Of a stretch of DNA of 37,353 nucleotides, positions 23,927 through 32,286 are shown piece after piece (within the stretch, counting starts at the first letter, position 1; each line of letters starts with the position of its first letter). The translations under genes were made by a program, and so were the position numbers. The notes beneath the pieces are model-generated. The model was not told where the DNA came from. It did no database searches and was given only the letters and a program-made list of their open reading frames with translations. This DNA comes from an uncultured Granulosicoccaceae bacterium (lineage in GTDB: Bacteria > Pseudomonadota > Gammaproteobacteria > Granulosicoccales > Granulosicoccaceae), in NCBI GenBank assembly GCA_937922945.1, contig CAKZUP010000011.1:1-37353 (forward strand), written 5' to 3'.

Positions 23927-24283
23927 ACCAACACCCTTCTGCTCTGAGCTATCAAACAACTAACCTGAAACAATTGCATTTCTACGTGCTGAACGCATAA
24001 TCGTCTACATTAGCGTAGATTAACGCGCTCAAGATTTGTAATTAGGCGTAGAAACACCTACACCGTCATGGGATACCCCGGTCCAGAATCAATAGTACAC
24101 ACAACACCCATACGCGGGCTACCAGTGCATGAGGCACATAAATATGCGACACCGATATACGAATAGGTGATTGGCATAGTAAACTGTGTGTCAACTATCC
24201 ATAAGACCAAATTATTGACTTTCGCTTCGTTCGGAAGAGTGGTTTTATAGCTTCGTTTAAAAACTTCGTTCCATCGTCGAGTA

Positions 24284-24307
24284 ATGAGACGAAACATGAG
24301 ACGAAAC
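24284..24307. repeat. 12-bp tandem duplication upstream of fadL
   Basis: ATGAGACGAAAC is present twice back to back (24284-24295, 24296-24307) and followed by a third ATG. It lies in the 452-bp gap (23927-24378) between the divergent nucleosidase and FadL genes. The gap also has a short inverted repeat TCTAC/GTAGA (24003-24018), but I see no other gene and no confident promoter. Confidence 0.8.
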
Positions 24308-24378
24308 ATGTTTTAACCGTGGCCTCGCATGCATTTCAGTAGCATCGGGCCGACAGCAGTACACTTGGAGGCAAGAGC

Positions 24379-25776
24379 TTGAGACACAAAAATTATATGC
24401 TGCTAGCAGCATCCGCCGCGGCTTTAGCCGCAAGTCAGTCAACCATGGCGGCAGGTTTTGCTGTTTCCGCACAATCTGCTTATGGTATGGGAAACGCGTA
24501 TGCGGGTAACTCGGCAGTTAGCAGCGACCCATCAACGGCTTTTACAAACCCGGCTGGCATTTTCGAACTTACCGGACCGGCATTCGCAGTATCTGCAGCA
24601 CTGACGATTACCCAAACCCAATACACAGACCAGGGCTCGCTGACAAATCCACTTTTTGGTGCTCAGCCCGTTGGTCTTGAAGATGGCGTTGGACCAAACG
24701 AAAACCTTGATGGCGTTGCCCCATCTCCCGGTATTTACTACGCACGCACACTTAACGATAAATGGGCCGTCGGATTTGCGTTTACTGTGCCATTCGCGAC
24801 AGAGTCCGACTACGGAGACGATTGGGTCGGGCGATACCACGCCGTAGAAACCTCAGTTAGAGCATTCGATGTTAATCCTAGTGTTGCGTATAAAATCAAC
24901 GATAAAGTATCGATTGGTGGTGGCATAAGCGTTCAATTCGCCAATGCATTGCTGACCTCAAGACTTGACTCCGGCGCAACCTGTTTGGGCATCGCTGATC
25001 AAGCTGGCCTACCTGTGACTTCCTGTACGGACAATGGCCTGATTTTTAACGATCCTGACATCGACTCCGATGTTGAACTCGACGGCAGTGGCACGGAAGT
25101 AACATTCAACATTGGCGCTCTGTTCAAACCACGTGAAGGCACAAAAATTGGTGTGGCATACCGTCATGGTACGCAACACCAACTTGAAGGTGATGCAACG
25201 TTCAGCAACACACCGGCGCTGGCGGGTTTCGTTAGTGCGTTTCCAGAAGCCGCAAGGCCACTGCAAAACACCGGCACAACCATATCTGCAGATTTGCCAG
25301 CCACATTCGATTTATCGGTGGCGCAAAAAGCCAACGACAAACTCGAATTGCTCGGCACTGTAAAATGGACACAATGGAGCTCATTCGATACGTTAACCTC
25401 ATCTTTTGACAATCCAGCCCAGCCTGAATCGGGTATCGCCTTTAATTGGGAAGACGCTGTGATGGTCAGCGCTGGTATGAATTACACCATGAGCAATAAG
25501 CTCACACTGCGGGCCGGTGTTGCGTTCGACCAAACGCCAATCCCGAATCCAAGCTCTCGTTCACCGCGCGGTCCGGCTAACAATCGTTACTGGTATTCGC
25601 TTGGCGGCTCTTACAATTTCAATAAACGTATTAGTGCACATTTTGGTTATAGCCATGTGCAAATCGAAGATTCAGCCATCGATAATCCTGGCAACCCGGG
25701 TAATCCGACGCTGCGTGGCTCTTATGAGTTCGACGCAAACCTGCTTGCGCTCCAGTTTAACTGGACCTTTATCTAA
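24379..25776 (+). CDS. fadL: FadL/TodX-family outer-membrane long-chain fatty acid channel
   Basis: 465 residues starting at TTG 24379. GGAGG lies seven bases upstream and the start supplies the basic n-region (RHKNY) of the signal peptide, so TTG is preferred over ATG 24397. Signal cleavage is near MAA-GFAV. The mature N-terminus has the FadL hallmark: SAQSAYGMGNAYAGNSAV, then DPSTAFTNPAGI with the NPA motif. Alternating strands follow to a terminal aromatic residue region (LLALQFNWTFI), typical of beta-barrels. It carries hydrophobic substrates across the outer membrane. The VolA-like lipase gene begins ten bases after the stop, indicating one operon. Confidence 0.93.
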   Translation: MRHKNYMLLAASAAALAASQSTMAAGFAVSAQSAYGMGNAYAGNSAVSSDPSTAFTNPAGIFELTGPAFAVSAALTITQTQYTDQGSLTNPLFGAQPVGLEDGVGPNENLDGVAPSPGIYYARTLNDKWAVGFAFTVPFATESDYGDDWVGRYHAVETSVRAFDVNPSVAYKINDKVSIGGGISVQFANALLTSRLDSGATCLGIADQAGLPVTSCTDNGLIFNDPDIDSDVELDGSGTEVTFNIGALFKPREGTKIGVAYRHGTQHQLEGDATFSNTPALAGFVSAFPEAARPLQNTGTTISADLPATFDLSVAQKANDKLELLGTVKWTQWSSFDTLTSSFDNPAQPESGIAFNWEDAVMVSAGMNYTMSNKLTLRAGVAFDQTPIPNPSSRSPRGPANNRYWYSLGGSYNFNKRISAHFGYSHVQIEDSAIDNPGNPGNPTLRGSYEFDANLLALQFNWTFI

Positions 25777-25786
25777 GGTCATGATC

Positions 25787-27880
25787 ATGAGAAGCCCTAT
25801 GAAAAACACGACAAACACACTCACGATTATTGCGGCATCACTTGCCGTACTCGGCGGGTGCAGTAGCTCAACAGACTACGACTTCGAAGCGTCGAAACTA
25901 ACCCAGCAGCGGCAAGTACCTGTGGCCGCTGCTTACGACCCGCTTGCTGGCAATGTACCGCTACCAAACGATCTGCTGTTTGGTGGTTCTGCTGACCAGA
26001 CGCTGAACGTCCCCGTTGACGATGCGATGAATTTTGCCGATCCGGCTGTCGCACTAAGCACACTCGATGGCTTTTCCACCACTGAGCCAACTATCGCAAA
26101 TTTTGCTCAAACGGCAGATTCAGAACCAGTAACGCTTGTCGATGCCTCTTCAGTGGTTCTTGGTGAAACTGTGCACTTTTTTGAAGTGAATAGCGTGCCG
26201 CTAACAATGGACGTTCAAGGCGTAGACGTCATAACCGGCGTGGCTGTTACAGGTGCCGTTGCAGCATTGGATGCCACGCAAGTACTGGCCACAGTAATAC
26301 CAAGCGATCCGACGCAAAGCGCAAACGGTAGTTCTCTGGCGATTGTGCCGCTTCAGCCGTTAAAGGAAAGTACCACCTATATGGCTTTGGTAACGAATGG
26401 CCTTAAAGATGAACTCGGTCGAAACCTTGGTCGTGGCTCCGTGTTCGATGTACTCGTTGAAGTTGATCAAGATCCTGCAACTCAACCTGAACGTGCGGGC
26501 TTGCAAGGCCTCATCCGGGCGATGCTCGGTGCCGGTGCAGCACAAGGGGTTGCACCAGACGATGTGATTATGGCCTGGAGTTTCACCACACAATCTATCC
26601 GACCGGTTCTACAAGGTCTTAAAGATGCTGCCTCGCCTCGAACCATCAATATAGCTATGCCGCTGGGTGAAACCGGTGCATTAAGTGAGAGCAGCCCCAA
26701 TGCTGCGAATATTTTCGCCGGAAGCATGTCGGTACCTTATTACTTGGAAGTACCAAGCGCTGAGAACCCAACGGCGCCACTGAACACGTTTTTCAAAAAC
26801 GGTTCAGGCAGCTTTCTGTCACCGTCAGACAATGTACCAGTATCAACAGGCGATGTGACTATCCCGGTTCTGATGACAAAACCCAAAGGCACACCACCAG
26901 AAAACGGTTGGCCCATCGCTATCTTTCAGCACGGTATTACGCGCTCGCGTGCTGACATGCTGTCGTTGGCCGACGTGATGGCGAGCGAAGGTTTTGCAAT
27001 GATCGCAATCGATATTCCCGTACATGGCATAACCCCCAACGATGAAACTCTGCAGGCGTTTCGCCAACCGGATATCGAGCGACACTTCAACATGGATTTT
27101 GTGAATAACGAAACCACCGCTCCCGGCCCGGATGAAAATGTCGATAATTCGGGAACGCATTTTTACAACCTTGCTAACCTGTTGAACACACGTGACAACA
27201 TGCGACAAGCAGTGGCAGATCTGTTCACGCTAAGTGCAAGCCTTGGCTCGCTGGAAGAGATAGACTCATCACAGAAAGTATTTATTGGTCATTCACTGGG
27301 TGCCATTATTGGTACGACCTTCTTATCGTTCGATGATTCGGTTCGAAGTGCCACTCTTTCCAGTGGCGGCAGCGGACTACCTCGACTACTGGCTGCATCA
27401 CCTGCATTCGGACCCGCTATCGAAGCAGGCTTGGCGTCAGCTGGTGTCGATGTCAATGGCCCGGACGGCAATCAATTTTTAAACGCCGCACAATCGGTGG
27501 TTGATTCAGCCGACCCCATTAACTTTGCTGCAACGGCTGCCGGCAACGCGCAAATCCACATGATCCAGATTAACGGTGATACCGTGGTTGTGAATAATCT
27601 GGCCGGTTTCCCATTGGTGGGCACTGAAGCGTTAGCACGCAATATGGGACTAAGCCAGATAACGGAAACCACGCAAGGCAGTGGCTTCGTTAAATTTGAA
27701 CCGGGCTACCACAGCTCGCTATTAAGCCCAGCTCTTGACCCCAGAAATTCGTTGGTTACTATAACGGAAGAACAAGCAGGGGCGCTTTTTCTGGAACTAC
27801 AGCTGCAAACAGCGGGATTTGCCAAAGATGGCACCATCTCTATTCGCAACCCAGCCGTTCTGGCAACACCTGCAGAATAG
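25787..27880 (+). CDS. volA: VolA-like surface lipoprotein, alpha/beta-hydrolase lysophospholipase
   Basis: 697 residues from ATG 25787, which has AAGG eight bases upstream; ATGs at 25781 and 25799 also fit, and longer in-frame starts overlap fadL. The lipobox is LAVLGGC (Cys25). An N-terminal bacterial-lipase-type domain (~45-260, PLPNDLLFGG, ESTTYMALVTNGLKDELG) precedes the alpha/beta hydrolase: PIAIFQHGITRSRADM, nucleophile Ser503 in GHSLGA, probable Asp598 (INGDTVVV) and His642 (GYHSSLL). In Vibrio cholerae VolA is a surface lysophospholipase encoded beside fadL, feeding it with fatty acids. The same pairing here supports that role; I infer rather than prove the substrate. Confidence 0.87.
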   Translation: MRSPMKNTTNTLTIIAASLAVLGGCSSSTDYDFEASKLTQQRQVPVAAAYDPLAGNVPLPNDLLFGGSADQTLNVPVDDAMNFADPAVALSTLDGFSTTEPTIANFAQTADSEPVTLVDASSVVLGETVHFFEVNSVPLTMDVQGVDVITGVAVTGAVAALDATQVLATVIPSDPTQSANGSSLAIVPLQPLKESTTYMALVTNGLKDELGRNLGRGSVFDVLVEVDQDPATQPERAGLQGLIRAMLGAGAAQGVAPDDVIMAWSFTTQSIRPVLQGLKDAASPRTINIAMPLGETGALSESSPNAANIFAGSMSVPYYLEVPSAENPTAPLNTFFKNGSGSFLSPSDNVPVSTGDVTIPVLMTKPKGTPPENGWPIAIFQHGITRSRADMLSLADVMASEGFAMIAIDIPVHGITPNDETLQAFRQPDIERHFNMDFVNNETTAPGPDENVDNSGTHFYNLANLLNTRDNMRQAVADLFTLSASLGSLEEIDSSQKVFIGHSLGAIIGTTFLSFDDSVRSATLSSGGSGLPRLLAASPAFGPAIEAGLASAGVDVNGPDGNQFLNAAQSVVDSADPINFAATAAGNAQIHMIQINGDTVVVNNLAGFPLVGTEALARNMGLSQITETTQGSGFVKFEPGYHSSLLSPALDPRNSLVTITEEQAGALFLELQLQTAGFAKDGTISIRNPAVLATPAE

Positions 27881-27906
27881 TTGGGTGGCAACGCCCGGCC
27901 ACCTGT

Positions 27907-27930
27907 CCGGCCATCTTAAGAGATGGCCGG
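27907..27930. terminator. First hairpin after volA
   Basis: CCGGCCATCT (27907-27916) pairs perfectly with AGATGGCCGG (27921-27930) across a TAAG loop. There is no T-run, so alone it would act as a 3' stabilising hairpin; it precedes a full intrinsic terminator by 30 bases. Confidence 0.7.
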
Positions 27931-27959
27931 TGCGGTTGCCCGAGCTACAGCAGATTAAT

Positions 27960-27997
27960 AAAAAGGCCATCGAATCCCGTTCGAATGGCCTTTTTTT
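27960..27997 (+). terminator. Rho-independent terminator of fadL-volA
   Basis: AAAAAGGCCAT pairs with ATGGCCTTTTT, with an inner CGAA/TTCG extension around TCCCG and one bulged A; seven T residues close the site. The A-run on the left arm allows it to work in both directions. Confidence 0.92.
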
Positions 27998-28058
27998 ATA
28001 CCTGTAATATTGATTAACCAGTAATATTCAATCACACCAACGAACATTCAGGTTTTGC

Positions 28059-29240
28059 ATGCTGAACTCGCCCCCAGCCGACTTCACCGACAGCTCATTC
28101 TTAGAAGCGCATATTCAATCGATATTGGCGTTTTATGAACCACGCGTAGTGGCACCAAATGGCTTTTATCAGTGCTTCAAAGACAACGGTGATGTCTACG
28201 ACACCAGCACTCGCCATCTGGTTAGCTCCACTCGTTTTATATTCAATTATGCAACAGCCTATCGTTTGTACGGTGAGGCAAAGCATCGGCAGTGGGCCGA
28301 GCACGGGCTAGACCATTTACTCAATCACCATCGACAAAGTAATGGAAACTACGCGTGGGTTTTAGACGACAATGACGTATCAGACGGAACTGCCATGGCA
28401 TATGGGCACGCGTTCGTTATGCTCTGTGCCGCAAGTTGCGTCAAAGCCAACATACTCTCCGCAGCGCCACTAATAACGCAAACATGGGAATTTACAGAGC
28501 AGTATTTCTGGGATGAGCAGCAGCGCGCCTATGCCGACGAACGAGATGCCTCACTGAAAACGCTTGATCCGTATCGCGGACAAAACGCCAACATGCATAT
28601 GTGTGAGGCGCTCATTGCCGCCTGGCAGGCTACTGACGAAGAGCGCTACCTTAACCGTGCTGAAGTGCTCGCAAACCGATTTTGTTTTGAACTCGCCGAG
28701 CAATCCGATGGTTTAATCTGGGAGCATTACGATTCGAACTGGATCGTTGATATGCAATACAACATCGACAAACCCGATGACCTGTTCAAACCATGGGGAT
28801 TTCAACCAGGCCATCAAGTTGAGTGGACTAAACTACTTTTACAACTCAATGAAGCACGGCCAGATCAACGTTGGGTGGTTAAAGCAAAAGCACTCTTCGA
28901 TGCAGCCTTGTTGAAAGGCTGGGATACCGAATACGAAGGTCTGGTGTATGGGTTCAGCCCAAATGGTGAGTTCGCCGATTCACACAAATATTTCTGGGTA
29001 CACGCTGAGGCGATTGCTGCTGCATGGCGGTTATATAAGGTTACGAAAGAGTCTGTCTATCTGACTCATTACAACACGCTCTGGCATTACAGCTGGAAAT
29101 ACCTTATCGATCATGAATACGGCGCGTGGTTCCGAATACGCAACCGCGATGGCTCCGCTTTCGACGATCTTAAGTCACCACCAGGGAAAGTCGATTATCA
29201 CACGCTAGGCGCGGTATGGGATGTGTTGTCACAACGCTAA
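28059..29240 (+). CDS. AGE-family sugar 2-epimerase/aldose-ketose isomerase
   Basis: 393 residues, the (alpha/alpha)6-barrel of the N-acylglucosamine 2-epimerase family. Recognisable parts: RHLVSSTRFIFNYATAYRL, DGTAMAYGHAFVMLCAASC, NANMHMCEALIAAW, FQPGHQVEWTKLLLQL and YFWVHAEAIAAAWRLY; the His residues of the last two blocks are the usual acid-base pair. Members include renin-binding protein, mannose isomerase and YihS-type isomerases, so the sugar cannot be fixed. The protein is cytoplasmic. It stands alone after the fadL-volA terminator and converges on the protease gene. The EYGAWFRIRNRDGS segment near the C-terminus resembles mannose/glucose isomerase members. Confidence 0.88.
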   Translation: MLNSPPADFTDSSFLEAHIQSILAFYEPRVVAPNGFYQCFKDNGDVYDTSTRHLVSSTRFIFNYATAYRLYGEAKHRQWAEHGLDHLLNHHRQSNGNYAWVLDDNDVSDGTAMAYGHAFVMLCAASCVKANILSAAPLITQTWEFTEQYFWDEQQRAYADERDASLKTLDPYRGQNANMHMCEALIAAWQATDEERYLNRAEVLANRFCFELAEQSDGLIWEHYDSNWIVDMQYNIDKPDDLFKPWGFQPGHQVEWTKLLLQLNEARPDQRWVVKAKALFDAALLKGWDTEYEGLVYGFSPNGEFADSHKYFWVHAEAIAAAWRLYKVTKESVYLTHYNTLWHYSWKYLIDHEYGAWFRIRNRDGSAFDDLKSPPGKVDYHTLGAVWDVLSQR

Positions 29241-29276
29241 TGATATAGCTGGTTTTACCAATGTTAAAACTGACCG

Positions 29277-30623
29277 TTATCGTCTGCTAAAACGTAAATT
29301 GACAACGCGGCGGCATTGACCTGCAATGGCTATAAAAAATATAAACCATAGCGATAATGACCCAATGCTGGTTGTGCTCGACGAAGAGGCACCCGCGCCG
29401 TTACTAAACGGTTGAACCGTATTCACGTTGCTCAAAATGGATTGAGATGAAATTGTAAACTGCGTGTCTTTATATCCGAATACAACCGCAAAAGCACCAT
29501 CAGAAGACTGATCGACTGTACACGAATCGATTACCTGATCGGCATTCTCCGACACACATTTCAGTAGCTCTGCAGAGATTGCCTGAAAATTCGCATCGTC
29601 AATGATAAATAAATCGGCATCGCCACTGCTGGATGTGAGATTAACCTGCCTTGCGCCACTGACATCGTAGTAAGCAACCTCACCTGCAAGGATACTTCCC
29701 ACCGTGGAACTATTAACACCTAAACGCGTGATAACCGTATTATCTGCAGGCTCGCCAACCAACTGCTCACCGACTTCTAAGGTTCCAGTGGTAATACTCT
29801 TTATCCAGTCGGTATAGGCTTCGACACGAGTGTAGACACCCGGCACACCGCGCCGTGCGCAACCCGCTCCGAAACTTATAATACCGGCAATGACATACAC
29901 ATTGTCTCTTGCAACCAGTAACGGCCCTCCGCTGTCTCCGGTACACGAATCCTGACCTCCAGCGCGACTACCACCTGCGCAAAGTGCCAATCGGGAATCG
30001 AAATAATCAGGATAAAAAGGAAAACACGCAGCGTTGCTGATCACAGGCAAAGCAACTTCACGCAATTGATTTGAACCGGCGCCATTTTCTGCGGTTGCCC
30101 CCCAACCTGTGACGATGCTGGTTTCATCAACAACGGGAATGGGGCTGTCTGTTGCCGGTAAGACCACCAGTGGCGCAGCATAAGCACTTGATAAACGTAT
30201 TAATGCGATATCGTTTCTAACCGTGGAGATTTCATAATTCGGGTGTACGATGATTTCTTCGGCGAGAATAAACGTGCCGGTACGCGAGGATAAATCTGAA
30301 GCACCGATAACAACCCCTACCTGCTCCGGCGAATAGGTGGTTCCAAACACCGAACTTCGTACACAGTGCGCCGCCGTTAACACCCAGCGTTCAGCAATTA
30401 AACTACCACCACAACTATGATTAAAGCGCCCAAAGCCAAACGGGTCGAGTTGTACACTTGCCATAAACGGGTATTTGGCCGCACTACCCACCACCTGACC
30501 ACCGACAATAAAATTGCCGATGCCCGCGGCAAACGCCGGTTTAACCACACCACACATTATTAGCAACACCACCGCTAGCCGGATAGTACGGTGTTGTGTT
30601 TTTATCGTTTGTAGAATTCGCAT
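29277..30623 (-). CDS. Secreted trypsin-like serine protease (S1) with C-terminal sorting-type tail
   Basis: 448 residues. The signal peptide ends near KPAFA-AG. The protease domain starts IVGGQ (39-43), with triad His86 (TAAHC), Asp138 (NDIALIRL) and Ser231 (GDSGGPL). Asp225, six before the Ser, predicts trypsin-like cleavage after Arg/Lys. Residues ~290-395 form a beta-rich domain with a cysteine pair (ISAELLKCVSE, IDSCTVD), and the end has a Ser/Gly-rich stretch, one hydrophobic helix (IGSLSLWFIFFIAIAG) and Arg-rich tail, like GlyGly-CTERM/rhombosortase signals but without the double Gly. The residue before IVGG is Phe rather than Arg/Lys. Its ATG shares one base with the preceding lipoprotein stop (TAATG). 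Confidence 0.92.
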   Translation of the reverse strand: MRILQTIKTQHRTIRLAVVLLIMCGVVKPAFAAGIGNFIVGGQVVGSAAKYPFMASVQLDPFGFGRFNHSCGGSLIAERWVLTAAHCVRSSVFGTTYSPEQVGVVIGASDLSSRTGTFILAEEIIVHPNYEISTVRNDIALIRLSSAYAAPLVVLPATDSPIPVVDETSIVTGWGATAENGAGSNQLREVALPVISNAACFPFYPDYFDSRLALCAGGSRAGGQDSCTGDSGGPLLVARDNVYVIAGIISFGAGCARRGVPGVYTRVEAYTDWIKSITTGTLEVGEQLVGEPADNTVITRLGVNSSTVGSILAGEVAYYDVSGARQVNLTSSSGDADLFIIDDANFQAISAELLKCVSENADQVIDSCTVDQSSDGAFAVVFGYKDTQFTISSQSILSNVNTVQPFSNGAGASSSSTTSIGSLSLWFIFFIAIAGQCRRVVNLRFSRR

Positions 30624-31183
30624 TATTTCATCCGTTTAATAAGCGTTTCAGATTCTGAAGATAACAGCAGTGGATTGGCAACAACCACAGGAAGATCTGC
30701 ACAGGCATCGGGCAAAGACCATGCTATTTCTATTTCTGCGACAAAGGGTGCGCGTTTGCAAAGATCAGGTTTGGTACGAACTATTGTTAGCCGACACTGA
30801 CCCTGCTCGACGACATGTTCTACCTGAAAGTCTGCGGCGCTTGTGCATCCATGACTCACCACGCTGGCACGAACCGCATCCGCTGAAATACTAACCGCAC
30901 TGACAGATTCAACGTGGCTTTCGGTGCTCTTGCCAATAAGTGCGTTAGCCTTATTACTCTTGACCTTCATAAGTGCCGCTGTTTGTTGTTCGTGTTGTTG
31001 ATACAGTGCAGCGGAAGCTGTGTTGTTACCGGGTACGGTTACAGGCTGCGGTTGCAATGTGTGAGACGTTGGTTTCAGACTTTGCCACTGCCCGCACCCA
31101 GACAATGCGGCTAGCAAGCCAAGCACAGCTATAAACGTTACAGCTGTATTCGTGATGCTTGCTCTGCGTCTCGGCAAAACCAT
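30623..31183 (-). CDS. Small lipoprotein coupled to the serine protease
   Basis: 186 residues. Signal RRRASITNTAVTFIAVLGLL ends in lipobox ALSGC (about residue 30), followed by Gly-Gln, so outer-membrane sorting is expected. Residues ~31-95 are a hydrophilic, Gln-rich linker. Residues ~100-175 form a compact domain with four cysteines (SHGCTSAADFQVEHV, GQCRLTIVRTKPDLCKRAPF, LPDACADLP), probably two disulfides. I do not recognise the family. Stop and start of the protease overlap (TAATG), so the two products are made together; an inhibitor, chaperone or anchor for the protease is a reasonable guess only. Confidence 0.8.
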   Translation of the reverse strand: MVLPRRRASITNTAVTFIAVLGLLAALSGCGQWQSLKPTSHTLQPQPVTVPGNNTASAALYQQHEQQTAALMKVKSNKANALIGKSTESHVESVSAVSISADAVRASVVSHGCTSAADFQVEHVVEQGQCRLTIVRTKPDLCKRAPFVAEIEIAWSLPDACADLPVVVANPLLLSSESETLIKRMK

Positions 31184-31243
31184 ACGTGAAACTCAATCAT
31201 TTTTACCAATAGGTACGTTGACCATTGTAGGCAGAAATAGTTG

Positions 31244-31441
31244 TCACAAGGGAGCGAAAACCGCATATTTACGAATGCTTAATATACTGATGAAGGTATT
31301 CTGACGACATCGACACATTTGATACGGCAATTGTAAACGAGTGATCCAATCCACAATTTCAGCGGCGCTTTTTGCATCTTGGACAGATGTGGAAATCGCA
31401 CGGTATTCGCACTGTGCAAGCGGTTCCAAAGAACCAGGCAC
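31244..31441 (-). CDS. Small orphan ORF with an ideal ribosome-binding site
   Basis: 65 residues starting at GTG 31441 (MPGSLEPLAQCEYRAISTSV, then QDAKSAAEIVDWITRLQLPY). AGGAGG (31448-31453) stands six bases upstream, a near-perfect Shine-Dalgarno. There are three cysteines and no signal peptide. No family is recognised. It ends 60 bp before the lipoprotein gene on the same strand. The start signal is the main evidence; the short length leaves chance possible. Confidence 0.4.
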   Translation of the reverse strand: MPGSLEPLAQCEYRAISTSVQDAKSAAEIVDWITRLQLPYQMCRCRQNTFISILSIRKYAVFAPL

Positions 31442-31477
31442 GCGCCACCTCCTAGCCAGTCATCGCCGCACGTATTT

Positions 31478-31496
31478 ACGCTGAGTGATTCAGCGT
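31478..31496. terminator. 7-bp hairpin upstream of the small orphan ORF
   Basis: ACGCTGA (31478-31484) pairs with TCAGCGT (31490-31496) across GTGAT. It is followed by GTTTT on the plus strand and AAAT on the minus, so terminator function is uncertain. It separates the two small minus-strand ORFs. Confidence 0.3.
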
Positions 31497-31543
31497 GTTT
31501 TGAGAGTGGTTATCTATTGAGCAAGAACTCAATTAACCGCAAA

Positions 31544-31849
31544 TTAGCGACGTTTGCGAGCCCAGGAGTATGCGCGGCGACGACGTGTACCACGGATGGT
31601 GTCATTTGCGCTCATTGCCGGTTTTTTTGATTTGCGCGTTGGTCGGGCGATTGACAATGGTTGCGCCTCAGAAGCTTGCGATGCGCTCTGTTCGCTGATG
31701 CTATGCACGCCAGAGCGCGCGCTGGATTGGTCTGCCGATACGGGCTGGCGAACGCTACCATATCGATGGGCATCACCCTGCGCTTTACCCATTCTGCCTG
31801 TAGCGCAATGGCTGGAAGCCGGCGAATCTAATAGTGCGGTGTCATCCAT
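31544..31849 (-). CDS. Hypothetical small basic protein
   Basis: 101 residues, hydrophilic and probably disordered, with an Arg/Lys-rich C-terminus (RPTRKSKKPAMSAND, IRGTRRRRAYSWARKRR). I know no match. The opposite-strand frame (31554-31913) looks less protein-like. No Shine-Dalgarno precedes ATG 31849; the start lies at the edge of an AT-rich block with inverted repeats, so a leaderless transcript is possible. Nucleic-acid binding through the basic tail would be a guess. Confidence 0.35.
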   Translation of the reverse strand: MDDTALLDSPASSHCATGRMGKAQGDAHRYGSVRQPVSADQSSARSGVHSISEQSASQASEAQPLSIARPTRKSKKPAMSANDTIRGTRRRRAYSWARKRR

Positions 31850-31853
31850 AGTA

Positions 31854-31962
31854 ATATTTACTACATATAATCGATGTTGTGACTATATCACAGCTTTCGA
31901 AACAATAGAATAAACTCATAATTTCTTTCTTTATCATCAGCTTAGAGATATGTAGTAAATAT
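31854..31962. repeat. Pair of 15-bp perfect inverted repeats in an AT-rich block
   Basis: ATATTTACTACATAT (31854-31868) and its exact reverse complement ATATGTAGTAAATAT (31948-31962) flank 79 bp. The first overlaps a further palindrome TAGTAA-TAT-TTACTA. Between them lies TGTGACTATATCACA (31878-31892), a TGTGA/TCACA dyad with a 5-bp spacer. Two oppositely oriented binding sites of one regulator, or the arms of a small element, are both possible. Confidence 0.7.
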
Positions 31963-32151
31963 ACCTTCTTGGCGGTTGCTCACCCATTGATTGACACAGG
32001 ACACGGCTCATTTATGTAAAACAAAACGCCTGGTGTTCATAGATAGGTACGACAGCGCGTTCAACCATCAACACACTAATGGCCAGTCTCGTACTCTGAC
32101 CGGTATGCCCATTTCACGCTAAACTGATGCCGAAAACGCTTTTAACAATAG

Positions 32152-32260
32152 AAACTGCTCCAGTTGAATGGTGATCAATAGCTTAATGCCTCTACAAGGC
32201 GCATAAACACAAGCTCTCGGCGGGCAAAGCCCAACCATCACCATTCAACTGGAGCAGTTT
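32152..32260. repeat. 109-bp element with 24-bp perfect inverted arms and inner hairpins
   Basis: The arms 32152-32175 and 32237-32260 are perfect reverse complements (24 bp; left arm begins AAACTGCTCCAGTTG). The 61-bp interior can fold further: AGCTT (32180-32184) with AAGCT (32211-32215), enclosing GCCT/AGGC (32188-32200), and GGGC/GCCC around AAA (32222-32232). It ends 26 bp before the tautomerase gene. A MITE-like mobile element or a structured leader RNA are the main readings; no target-site duplication is obvious. The rest of 31963-32151 shows no gene. Confidence 0.85.
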
Positions 32261-32286
32261 GTTATCAATACAGCCGAGCTGACTCC

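Noticed and set aside
25517..25786. 90-residue N-terminal extension of the VolA-like protein overlapping fadL
   Set aside because: The extension has no family likeness and would bury the lipobox signal peptide; a start with AAGG lies at 25787.
29252..29270. Bidirectional terminator between the AGE and protease genes
   Set aside because: GTTTTA/TAAAAC is only six AT-rich pairs; placement is right but the stem is too weak to call.
31878..31892. CRP-binding site
   Set aside because: TGTGA and TCACA are separated by five bases, not the six of the CRP consensus; kept only as an unnamed dyad.
31554..31913. 119-residue plus-strand ORF
   Set aside because: It is antisense to the 31544-31849 ORF, lacks a start signal and has a cysteine/tryptophan-rich, non-protein-like composition.
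32152..32260. Integron attC site
   Set aside because: Although the interior has GCCCAAC, the arms do not end in the RYYYAAC/GTTRRRY core sites, the stem is perfectly paired rather than bulged, and there is no integrase.
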